From a delta proteobacterium NaphS2 (lineage in GTDB: Bacteria > Desulfobacterota > DSM-4660 > Desulfatiglandales > Desulfatiglandaceae): 64,000 bases of DNA. The notes beneath the pieces were generated by a model. The model searched no databases, was not told the origin of the DNA, and saw only the letters and a list, made by a program, of their open reading frames with translations. The DNA lies in NCBI GenBank assembly GCA_000179315.1, contig ADZZ01000093.1, positions 1-64,000 on the forward strand, read 5' to 3'. The stretch's first letter is position 1. Each line of letters starts with the position of its first letter. Made by a program: the position numbers and the translations under genes. This document shows, one piece after another, positions 54,362 through 62,136 of the stretch.

Positions 54362-54384
54362 TCCGCTCGTGTCGTAAGGGATAT
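54348..54384. promoter_or_regulatory. 10-bp inverted repeat overlapping the EF-G promoter
   Basis: ATATCCCTTA (54348-54357) and TAAGGGATAT (54375-54384) pair perfectly across 17 bases. The arms bracket the predicted start of transcription, so this is either an operator or a leader hairpin. Confidence 0.6.
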
Positions 54385-54433
54385 ATCTATGAGCCGATTC
54401 ACTGGAAAATGCTGTTAAAGGATATGCATCGTT

Positions 54434-56470
54434 ATGCCGACGCCAAAAGTCAATAAACTGATCAAAACCCGGAATCTGGGTATTATCGCCCATATTGATG
54501 CGGGAAAGACCACTGTTACTGAGCGGGTCCTTTTCTATTCGGGTCGTGTTCACAAAATGGGTGAAGTCCATAATGGCGAAGCGACCATGGACTGGATGGT
54601 TGAGGAAAAGGAACGGGGGATTACCATTACCTCGGCCGTGACATCCTGCGATTGGTCAGGACACGCCATCAACATCATCGATACGCCGGGACATGTGGAT
54701 TTTACGATCGAGGTGGAACGTTCCCTGCGTGTGCTGGATGGTGCCATCGGCGTCTTTTGTGCGGTGGGCGGCGTTGAGCCGCAATCCGAAACGGTCTGGC
54801 ATCAGGCGGATCGATACCGTGTGCCCAAAATCGCGTTTGTCAACAAGTTGGACCGCATTGGGGCTGATTTTTTCAGAGTTGTTGAAATGATGAAAGAACG
54901 GCTTGGAGCGGTCCCGTTGATTCTGCAAATTCCCTGGGGGGCTGAGGATCAATTCCGGGGTGTCATCGATCTCATCAGGATGGAGGCCGTTTTTTGGGAA
55001 GATGAAACCCTTGGGGCGAAATTCACCTCCATTCCCATCCCCGAAGAAATGCTGGAATCGGCAAGCAAATACCGGGAATTGCTTTTGGAAACCCTGGCAG
55101 ACAACGATGACGGGATCATGGAAAAATATCTTTCGGAACAAGCGATCCCGGTTCAGGAGCTGAAAGAAGCCGTTCGAAAAGCTGTCGTAAGAATGGCCCT
55201 GGTTCCGGTTTTCTGCGGTTCCGCGCTCAAAAACAAAGGAATTCAGCCTCTTTTGGACGGAATTGTGGACTATCTGCCGTCACCCCTGGATGTTCCGCCC
55301 ATCGCGGGCATCCATCCGGTTACCGGCGAGAAAGGGACCCGTCCGCCGAAGCCGAAGGGTCCTCTCGCCGCCTTGGCATTTAAGGTAATGATGGATCAGG
55401 GGAGAAAAATGACCTACCTTCGCATCTACTCCGGAACCTTGAAAGCGGGGGAGATCGTTTTTAATCCTGGAAAAAACATCAAGGAGAAACCCGCACGGCT
55501 TTTGAAAATGCATTCCAACAAACGGGAGCGCATCGATGAAGTGTCGGCCGGAGATATTGTGGCGGCCATGGGCCTCAAAATTACCACCACCGGCGATACG
55601 CTCTGCACGGAAGACGACCCGATCCTCCTTGAAAGAATTCAGGTTAACGAACCGGTAATCAGTGTGGCGGTGGAACCCAAAAAGGTGCAGGACAATGACA
55701 GGCTGCTGGACGCATTGAACAAACTGGCCGACGAAGATCCCACCTTTAGAACGAAAATTGATGAAGAAACGGGCCAGACTCTCATCTCGGGGATGGGAGA
55801 GTTGCATCTGGAAATCCTGACCGAAAGGCTCAAGCGGGAGTTCTCCGTGGAAATAAACCAGGGGAAACCCCAGGTGGTTTATCGGGAAACCATCACCGTG
55901 CCATCCGTTCATGAGGAAATATTCCAAAAAGAGCTGAGCGGCCAACAGCATTTTGCAGGGGTGGAGATTGAAATATCTCCCCTTAAGAGAGGGACCGGAA
56001 ACGGGTTTGTCAACCGGTGCAAAACCGAAGGGCTCACCGAAGAATTTCTTTCCGCGGTTGATCAGGGCATCAATGAAGCTGAAGGGGGCGGCTCCGTAAT
56101 GGGATACCCGGTCATTGACGTACAGACAACGCTATTGAGTATTCAGGCAAAAGAGATTTCCAATGCCATGGCTTTCAGGGTTGCCGCCAATATGGCCTTC
56201 AAGCAGGCCTTTTTGAAAGCGGAACCCGTCCTACTTGAGCCCATTATGAAAACGGAAGTGTTGGTTCCGGAAGCGTTTTTAGGAGATGTGATCGGCGACT
56301 TGAATGCCCGCCAGGGAAAAATTGCCCAGATTGTGGCAAAGGGATCGAACCAGGTGCTGACGGCCAATGTTCCGCTGTCAAAAATGTTTGGCTACTCCAC
56401 GGCACTCAGGTCCGCCAGCCAGGGAAGAGGGACTTTTTCCATGCAGTTCAGTCACTACGACCAGGCGTAA
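54434..56470 (+). CDS. fusA: Elongation factor G paralogue
   Basis: Translational GTPase of 678 residues with the full EF-G layout. The G1 loop A-H-I-D-A-G-K-T-T (19-27), D-T-P-G-H (83-87) and N-K-L-D (137-140) are intact. The later domains show G-M-G-E-L-H-L-E-I and R-Q-G-K-I near the C-terminus. It is not beside rpsL, rpsG or tuf, so it is probably a second EF-G, of the kind found in many Desulfobacterota, rather than the housekeeping copy. Such copies act in translocation or in ribosome recycling. Its promoter carries an inverted repeat, which suggests separate control. Confidence 0.9.
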   Translation: MPTPKVNKLIKTRNLGIIAHIDAGKTTVTERVLFYSGRVHKMGEVHNGEATMDWMVEEKERGITITSAVTSCDWSGHAINIIDTPGHVDFTIEVERSLRVLDGAIGVFCAVGGVEPQSETVWHQADRYRVPKIAFVNKLDRIGADFFRVVEMMKERLGAVPLILQIPWGAEDQFRGVIDLIRMEAVFWEDETLGAKFTSIPIPEEMLESASKYRELLLETLADNDDGIMEKYLSEQAIPVQELKEAVRKAVVRMALVPVFCGSALKNKGIQPLLDGIVDYLPSPLDVPPIAGIHPVTGEKGTRPPKPKGPLAALAFKVMMDQGRKMTYLRIYSGTLKAGEIVFNPGKNIKEKPARLLKMHSNKRERIDEVSAGDIVAAMGLKITTTGDTLCTEDDPILLERIQVNEPVISVAVEPKKVQDNDRLLDALNKLADEDPTFRTKIDEETGQTLISGMGELHLEILTERLKREFSVEINQGKPQVVYRETITVPSVHEEIFQKELSGQQHFAGVEIEISPLKRGTGNGFVNRCKTEGLTEEFLSAVDQGINEAEGGGSVMGYPVIDVQTTLLSIQAKEISNAMAFRVAANMAFKQAFLKAEPVLLEPIMKTEVLVPEAFLGDVIGDLNARQGKIAQIVAKGSNQVLTANVPLSKMFGYSTALRSASQGRGTFSMQFSHYDQA

Positions 56471-56478
56471 GATTCCTT

Positions 56479-57318
56479 TTATTTTCTGCTGACCCCAAGA
56501 AACGCTTTCCCCTTGCCGTAATCGATAACAACCCCGTCGGACGTAATTTCCGCTACTTTGAAACCGGTCTCCCCAATAACGTCCCCTTCCCTGTAGCCTT
56601 TCATATTAATAAAAACGCGACGTTCCGGCGGGTTGGGTGAATACATGTGCACATTGATCTCCATGGGCCCCGACACCGACTGGATCTCTTCAGGGAGGTC
56701 TTTAAACAAAGGCAGCGCCGCTTTTGGCTCGGGTTTTGGAACAATTTTGGTGGAGACGTTCGGATGCGTTTCCGCCTTTCTTGAGGCATCGGGTTTTGAA
56801 ACGATTTCCAAAGGCGATTCATGATCCGCAATCGCTTCTTCCGGTCTCAGGTCGGCGGTAAACACTTTCTCGGATAATTTTCTGGGGGATTCACTGCCGG
56901 CACCGGGCGTCCGGGGGGATTCCTTTTGCAGAGCAGGTTTAGAAACTTTTTTCCCTATTTCGGACGGTTTTTTTGGAGAGACGGGTGCAGGGGGTGGCAG
57001 CGCTGTATTTTTCATTTCTTTTATCGAGGTTGTCGAAGGCACGACCGTCCCTTCGGACAGTGACTTTCTTTCGGATTTCGACGTCATCTGAACGGTCGCG
57101 GGTATTTTTTCCCTGAAACCACCCTTTGACGATGCTTTCGGCCAGTAAAGGGCCGCCACAGCCACACAGGCGCAAAGAAAAACACCCCCAAACCAGATCC
57201 ACGGGCGATAATTGCGTCGGATTACACGTTCTTCCTGATAAATGGCACTCAAATCGGGGGCGCTTTCCAGTTTTCGCTCCCGATCAGCGCGTTTCAGGGC
57301 GTCCAGAATCATTGACAT
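56479..57318 (-). CDS. gspB: GspB-like type II secretion assembly protein
   Basis: Inner-membrane protein of 279 residues. The N-terminus M-S-M-I-L-D-A-L-K-R-A-D-R-E-R-K is typical of GspB. A single membrane helix follows at about 40-60, then a long proline- and lysine-rich periplasmic linker. The C-terminal 65 residues form the T2SSB domain (V-F-I-N-M-K-G-Y-R-E-G-D). GspA and GspB together help place the secretin in peptidoglycan. The ATG at 57318 is chosen with GGGGGG seven bases upstream. It follows gspA by 14 bases. No other gsp gene is present. Confidence 0.85.
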   Translation of the reverse strand: MSMILDALKRADRERKLESAPDLSAIYQEERVIRRNYRPWIWFGGVFLCACVAVAALYWPKASSKGGFREKIPATVQMTSKSERKSLSEGTVVPSTTSIKEMKNTALPPPAPVSPKKPSEIGKKVSKPALQKESPRTPGAGSESPRKLSEKVFTADLRPEEAIADHESPLEIVSKPDASRKAETHPNVSTKIVPKPEPKAALPLFKDLPEEIQSVSGPMEINVHMYSPNPPERRVFINMKGYREGDVIGETGFKVAEITSDGVVIDYGKGKAFLGVSRK

Positions 57319-57332
57319 GCGGATTCCCCCCA

Positions 57333-58967
57333 TCAGCGATTCAGCGCCGAAGAAGATGTTCCATGCTCCGGTTTCGTCAACTGAATCAGGGTCTGTTCTC
57401 CCACAATGCCGTCCGGTAAAACGGCGCAGGAGCGTTGAAAGTTCATGACCCGCGATTCCAGGATATCATCAAAAACATTGCTTTCGGCTGTGTCCGATAC
57501 CGATGGATCATTCCCACCCTCGACGCGGTTCAATTGCGCTTTCAGCCAGCGCACATCAGGACCGGAGTCCCCTTTTTTGAGGATGGCGGATTTGATGGGC
57601 GGCGGTTTCCAAATCAAAGTGAAATCGCCGAACCAAAAAGGATCCAATTCTTTTTTGGGCAGTGTCAAACGGCTCTCCCCGAAACAAAGGATCACCTCCC
57701 GGTCTTTGATCTCCACGGCGGTTGCATAATGCCTGTGCCCCCGGTCATCGATCAGTTCCAGTAAGGCCGGCCGATTCAGGTGCTTGAGGCTGGTCCAGTT
57801 TCCCCTGCCGCTGTAGCAGCGATAGCCGACGCTGGGTGCCCATTCACACACACTCTTTCCCGACTCGGCCGGATAGTCCAACCCCCAATACCTTAAAAGG
57901 GAACGAAAAGCGTCCTGTATTCGGGTGCCGGTTGTCTCTCCATAAAACAGCTCGTCAAGGGTTTGGGGGCTTTTTTCAACAGTTCCTCCTGCAGCCCGAT
58001 CAGCAGGCTTTTGGGCGGTTTCTCCTGTGTTCCGTTGCCATTTCGTCCACCATTGGGGGGATTCGGGATGTTGAACGTAAAACCATCCGGCCCCCAAGAC
58101 CACCAGCAACAGCAATGCCAGCAACCATCCAGTGAGACCGGGACTTCCCATCCGGACTTTATTCCCCATGACTTCATCAGCCGCCCGTCGGACCAGCGTC
58201 TTGTTGACAACGGTGTTTTTTCCGCCGTAGGCGCCCAACAGCGCCCGATCACAGATCGTGTTGATCAGGCGCGGGATCCCGCCGGACAACCGGTGGATGA
58301 GGCGGAGAGTCCCTCGCGCAAAAAGAGGACGTTTGCACCCTGCCACCTCAAGGCGGTGTTCAATGTAGGCGGCGGTTTCGTCTTGGCTGAGCGGCGTCAA
58401 ATGGTAGCGGGCTGTAATCCGCTGTCCCAGTTGGCGCAGTTCCGGTTTGGCCATCATGCTCTTCAATTCCGGCTGGCCGATGAGAAGGATCTGCAGCAGT
58501 TTCTGGGTGTTGGTTTCCAGATTGGTCAACAGTCGCACCTGTTCCAATACATCGATGCTGAGGTTCTGCGCTTCATCGATAATCAGCACGGTCCTTTGCC
58601 CTTTGGCATGGAGCGCCAGCAAATGACGGTTCAGGCAATCAATGAGTATTTTTAGGCTGTTAGCCGGCGTCGGGTAGGAGACTTTTAATTCATCACAGAT
58701 AGACGCCACCAACTCCAGGGAGCTCTGTTTAGGGTTCAACACCAATGCAACTTCAACCCCTTCGGGGACCTGTTCCAGCAGGCTGCGGCAAAGGGTTGTC
58801 TTGCCCGTTCCCACTTCGCCCGTGAGAAGCACGAAGCCCCCCTTGTCTCCCATTCCAAACAACAGATGCGCCAAAGCCTCCCGATGACGTTGGCTCATGA
58901 ATAGGAACCGGGGATCCGGGGTCAGGGAGAAAGGATTTTCAGTGAGCCCGAAATATGAAAGATACAT
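57333..58967 (-). CDS. gspA: GspA/ExeA-like AAA ATPase with peptidoglycan-binding tail
   Basis: Protein of 544 residues. Walker A is G-E-V-G-T-G-K-T at 50-57 and Walker B is L-I-I-D-E-A-Q near 130. A membrane helix lies at about 279-298, and the periplasmic part ends in a peptidoglycan-binding domain (L-K-K-G-D-S-G-P-D-V-R-W-L-K). In the GspAB complex it couples ATP use in the cytoplasm to secretin assembly in the wall. ATG at 58967 (M-Y-L-S-Y-F-G) is preferred over a TTG three codons upstream. Operon with gspB. Confidence 0.9.
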   Translation of the reverse strand: MYLSYFGLTENPFSLTPDPRFLFMSQRHREALAHLLFGMGDKGGFVLLTGEVGTGKTTLCRSLLEQVPEGVEVALVLNPKQSSLELVASICDELKVSYPTPANSLKILIDCLNRHLLALHAKGQRTVLIIDEAQNLSIDVLEQVRLLTNLETNTQKLLQILLIGQPELKSMMAKPELRQLGQRITARYHLTPLSQDETAAYIEHRLEVAGCKRPLFARGTLRLIHRLSGGIPRLINTICDRALLGAYGGKNTVVNKTLVRRAADEVMGNKVRMGSPGLTGWLLALLLLVVLGAGWFYVQHPESPQWWTKWQRNTGETAQKPADRAAGGTVEKSPQTLDELFYGETTGTRIQDAFRSLLRYWGLDYPAESGKSVCEWAPSVGYRCYSGRGNWTSLKHLNRPALLELIDDRGHRHYATAVEIKDREVILCFGESRLTLPKKELDPFWFGDFTLIWKPPPIKSAILKKGDSGPDVRWLKAQLNRVEGGNDPSVSDTAESNVFDDILESRVMNFQRSCAVLPDGIVGEQTLIQLTKPEHGTSSSALNR

Positions 58968-59006
58968 GGTTTTCAAAAAGGTGACAATACGGTTGATCGA
59001 TAGCGA

Positions 59007-59801
59007 TTATTCAGTGCCGGGTGCTTCAAAGACCGGCGGCCGTTTTTCCAGAAACGCCGTCAGACCTTCCAAACCGTTTGGCCGGCCTGCCACGGAAGAC
59101 AAATGATGTCGCTCATTTTCCAAATGGGTTTCGAAACTGGTGTTAAAAGCGTCGGTCATCAGTTGTTTGGAAGCGGCAAATGAATCGAGAGACCTTTTCT
59201 TCAGCATACAAATGAGATCATATGCTTTGTTGACGGCCTCCCCATCATCCACCAGCTCGGTTATAAGACCCCATTCAAGGGCTTTTTTCGCTTTAATGGG
59301 TGCATCAAATGCAGCGATTTCAAGGGCCCTGGCTGTTCCCAGCAATCGCGGAAGCATAAACGAACCCCCGCCGTCCATGCTGAGACCGTTGGAGGTGTAG
59401 CCCTGTTTCAGGATGGCAGAGGCCGACATGACTCTGAAATCACACGAAAGCGCCATGGAAAAACCGCCGCCGGCAGCCAGACCGTTAACGGCTGCGATGA
59501 CCGGCTTGGGCATTCGCCGGATCTCCAGAATCGCCTGGTGAAACTGTGCGGCCAGTTGATGAAAGGCCTTTGAAAGATTGTCCCTGTAATCAAAGATCCA
59601 ACGTAAATCTCCACCGGCGCAGAAGGCTTTTCCTCTTCCCGATATGACCACCCCGGCAATGCTTGGATCCAGGGACAGCGCAGTCAATGTTTCGGCAAGC
59701 CGTGTCACCATGTTGAGATCAAAAGCATTAAATGCCTCCACGCGATTCAGGTAAACAATTGCAACGCCGTTTTTTACTTCAACATAAATCGGATCCGCCA
59801 T
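59007..59801 (-). CDS. Enoyl-CoA hydratase/isomerase family protein
   Basis: Crotonase-fold enzyme of 264 residues. The oxyanion-hole segments are F-C-A-G-G-D-L-R (near 60-67) and A-A-G-G-G-F-S-M-A (near 110). In the position of the second catalytic Glu of hydratases the sequence is L-S-M-D-G-G-G-S-F, with Asp, as in PaaG-like isomerases, so isomerase activity is as likely as hydration. There is no signal peptide. The substrate is unknown; it could serve fatty-acid or aromatic acyl-CoA turnover. It is divergent from moaA and stands alone. Confidence 0.88.
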   Translation of the reverse strand: MADPIYVEVKNGVAIVYLNRVEAFNAFDLNMVTRLAETLTALSLDPSIAGVVISGRGKAFCAGGDLRWIFDYRDNLSKAFHQLAAQFHQAILEIRRMPKPVIAAVNGLAAGGGFSMALSCDFRVMSASAILKQGYTSNGLSMDGGGSFMLPRLLGTARALEIAAFDAPIKAKKALEWGLITELVDDGEAVNKAYDLICMLKKRSLDSFAASKQLMTDAFNTSFETHLENERHHLSSVAGRPNGLEGLTAFLEKRPPVFEAPGTE

Positions 59802-59896
59802 GATGGACCTCCCAACATTTTCTAAATCTTAAAAGCGCAACGCGCCAAAACCAATATCTCCGTTTTCTTTGACAGACATCAAGTTCGTAATTATGA

Positions 59897-59925
59897 TTGA
59901 CTTAGGTCACCTATTTCGATATGAA
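59897..59925 (+). promoter_or_regulatory. Sigma-70 promoter of moaA with spacer palindrome
   Basis: TTGACT (59897-59902) and TATGAA (59920-59925) are 17 bases apart. The palindrome TAGGTCACCTA (59903-59913) fills the first part of the spacer, in the position of a repressor site. The leader would be about 60 bases. Confidence 0.5.
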
Positions 59926-59993
59926 CAACGGCGCTTATACGAAAATTTAACCTGACAATCAGCGGAACATATCCTAAACAAGAAACGATTTCA

Positions 59994-60995
59994 ATGGAAA
60001 CCAAACATCACTGCTTAATTGACCATTATCAAAGACATCTCAACTATCTCCGCATTTCCATCACGGATCGCTGCAACCTTCGATGCCAATACTGTATGCC
60101 ACCCGAAGGTCGTGAAAAACTGCGACACGAAGACATCTTGAGTTATGAAGAAATTCTTCGACTGGCGCGTGTCGCCATCCGTCTGGGTGTGGATAAAATC
60201 CGGCTCACCGGGGGAGAGCCCCTTGTAAGAAAGGATTTTCCCCTTTTGCTGCCGGAACTGATGTCCATACCCGGGCTTAAAGATGTGTCTATCACCACCA
60301 ATGGCATTTACTTGAAGGAACATCTGGAAAGCATTCTTTCGGCCGGTGTCACACGCCTCAATATCAGTCTTGACAGTCTCAGGAGAGACCGTTATCAACA
60401 GATTACCGGCTTTGACGGTTTTGACCGTGTCCATGAAGCCATTGGTTTGGCGCACAGAATGGGTTTCCACCCCATTAAAATCAATATGGTGGTTTTAGAC
60501 GGCATCAATGATGATGAAGTGCTCGATTTTGCGCGACTTTCGGTGCGCTACCCGTTTCACGTGAGGTTCATCGAATATATGCCCAGCGGACTGCTTATAA
60601 ATAACAAGCCTTTGCGGCATGTATCCAATACCGTCATTCGCGAAAGGCTTGAGGCTGTAGAGCCGCTGATTCAGATCCCCAGGGAAGCCATTGACGGCCC
60701 CACGGTGCGTTATCGTTTTAAGGATGCGCCAGGGGAAATCGGTTTTATCAGTCCGCTGACCCATCATTTCTGTCAGATCTGTAACCGCCTGAGGATCACC
60801 GCCAATGGACATTTGAGGCCCTGTCTTCTTTCCGATGAGGAACTGGATTTAAAAGGCCCCATGCGGTCGGGCGCCACGAACCGCGATCTGGAAAAGATTT
60901 TTTTGGAAGCGGCGGATCGTAAACCCCGCTCTCACTGTTTGGACACCCGGGATGATACATCCCTTTCGGGGCAAATGTCAGCCATCGGAGGATGA
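59994..60995 (+). CDS. moaA: GTP 3-prime,8-cyclase, molybdenum cofactor biosynthesis
   Basis: Radical SAM enzyme of 333 residues, first step of molybdopterin synthesis with MoaC. The N-terminal cluster is Cys27, Cys31 and Cys34 (C-N-L-R-C-Q-Y-C). The C-terminal cluster shows H-H-F-C-Q-I-C-N-R-L-R and L-R-P-C-L. T-G-G-E-P-L is the SAM motif. The C-terminus ends in two glycines (A-I-G-G), as required in MoaA. No moaC or moeA gene is adjacent. Confidence 0.97.
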   Translation: METKHHCLIDHYQRHLNYLRISITDRCNLRCQYCMPPEGREKLRHEDILSYEEILRLARVAIRLGVDKIRLTGGEPLVRKDFPLLLPELMSIPGLKDVSITTNGIYLKEHLESILSAGVTRLNISLDSLRRDRYQQITGFDGFDRVHEAIGLAHRMGFHPIKINMVVLDGINDDEVLDFARLSVRYPFHVRFIEYMPSGLLINNKPLRHVSNTVIRERLEAVEPLIQIPREAIDGPTVRYRFKDAPGEIGFISPLTHHFCQICNRLRITANGHLRPCLLSDEELDLKGPMRSGATNRDLEKIFLEAADRKPRSHCLDTRDDTSLSGQMSAIGG

Positions 60996-61041
60996 TGCGA
61001 TTGCGAATCGCGGAATTTGAAAAGCGATCCTTCGACGAAAG

Positions 61042-61878
61042 TCAGGAAAGCAGTTGTTGGGCATTCAATCCCATGATGGGGTCCATTTGATCAGTGGAAA
61101 GACCTGCTTCACCCATCTCCTTGAAATAACGCTGCGGTTTTAACAGCGGAAAATCGCTGCCGAAAAGTATTTTGTCAAAACCCACCGCTTCCCCTGCAAC
61201 CCGGTACATTTCCGGTTGGTACAAAAAGGGTGAAGCGGCCGTATCGAACCAGACATTTTGGAGCACCCCTTTAACCTCTTTTTTCATCAAGGCGTAAAAA
61301 AGAAGCCCGCCGCCCCAATGTGCCAAAATAATGCGGTTTTGAGGATAGGCTTTTACGAAATCATAAATCTGAAGAAGGGTGTTGGGTGTTTTGCCGGGGT
61401 ATTGATGCCCCACCGGTTCGTTGGTATGAAGCATAAATAAGGCGTTTCTTTCCCGGCACAGGGCCATGACCGGCGCCAGGTTCAGAACCACTTGAGCGGT
61501 GATGCCGCCACTGTAAACGGCCAGCTCTCCCACACCGCTAAGACCCTCACCAAGGCACCGCTTGGCTTCCAAGGCTCCCTTTGGCGAAAACGGCGAAAAA
61601 CAGGCCAGTCCCACCAGCCGATCGGGGTACCGGTTGACGGCCTCCACCACATAATCGTTATTCAATTTGAAATATTCCGCGTTTTCCCAGGGGAAACCGA
61701 ACACAATGGATTTTTGAACACCTGCGTCATCCATGGCCGCTATCAGTTCCCGGGCGCCCGCGAGTTTTGCCTTTGGCGCGCTGTAGAGGCTTTGAAATGC
61801 CTCCTCCCCTTTGAAAAAACCATTTCGATTCTCCCTGATAGACGGGGGGAAAATGTGGGTATGGGCATCAATAATCAT
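61042..61878 (-). CDS. Amidohydrolase-2 family metal-dependent hydrolase
   Basis: Protein of 278 residues with a TIM-barrel metal hydrolase pattern. D-A-H-T-H at 4-8 supplies the first ligands, H-T-N-E-P-V-G-H and L-A-H-W-G-G-G the next, and G-S-D-F-P the last Asp. The family includes decarboxylases and lactone or ring-cleavage hydrolases; the substrate cannot be read. The ATG at 61878 is chosen because AAGGTG lies upstream and the barrel starts there; a longer frame adds 31 residues without homology. Confidence 0.85.
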   Translation of the reverse strand: MIIDAHTHIFPPSIRENRNGFFKGEEAFQSLYSAPKAKLAGARELIAAMDDAGVQKSIVFGFPWENAEYFKLNNDYVVEAVNRYPDRLVGLACFSPFSPKGALEAKRCLGEGLSGVGELAVYSGGITAQVVLNLAPVMALCRERNALFMLHTNEPVGHQYPGKTPNTLLQIYDFVKAYPQNRIILAHWGGGLLFYALMKKEVKGVLQNVWFDTAASPFLYQPEMYRVAGEAVGFDKILFGSDFPLLKPQRYFKEMGEAGLSTDQMDPIMGLNAQQLLS

Positions 61879-62136
61879 TTTGAGCACCTTAAAAAGAGAT
61901 TTTTCGAGGGCTTTCGGTGAAAAGCCCACGATTTTATCCGCCATATGACCGTTTCGATCAATTAAAAACATGGTCGGCGAGGAGACCTGCCCATTAATAG
62001 CAAAATCAAGAAGAAAGTCAATGCCCCTGAAATAAGTCTAAGGCTAAGCTGCATTCAGAAACCTCCCTAAATGAGATCTATATGTCTTTTTTTTAAAGAC
62101 GCCGAAACCGAAAAGTTTCATGTGAGGCTCAAAGGG

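Noticed and set aside
60995-61090. 31-residue frame overlapping the moaA stop codon
   Set aside because: GGAGG is only three bases away and the frame runs into the amidohydrolase gene; probably chance.
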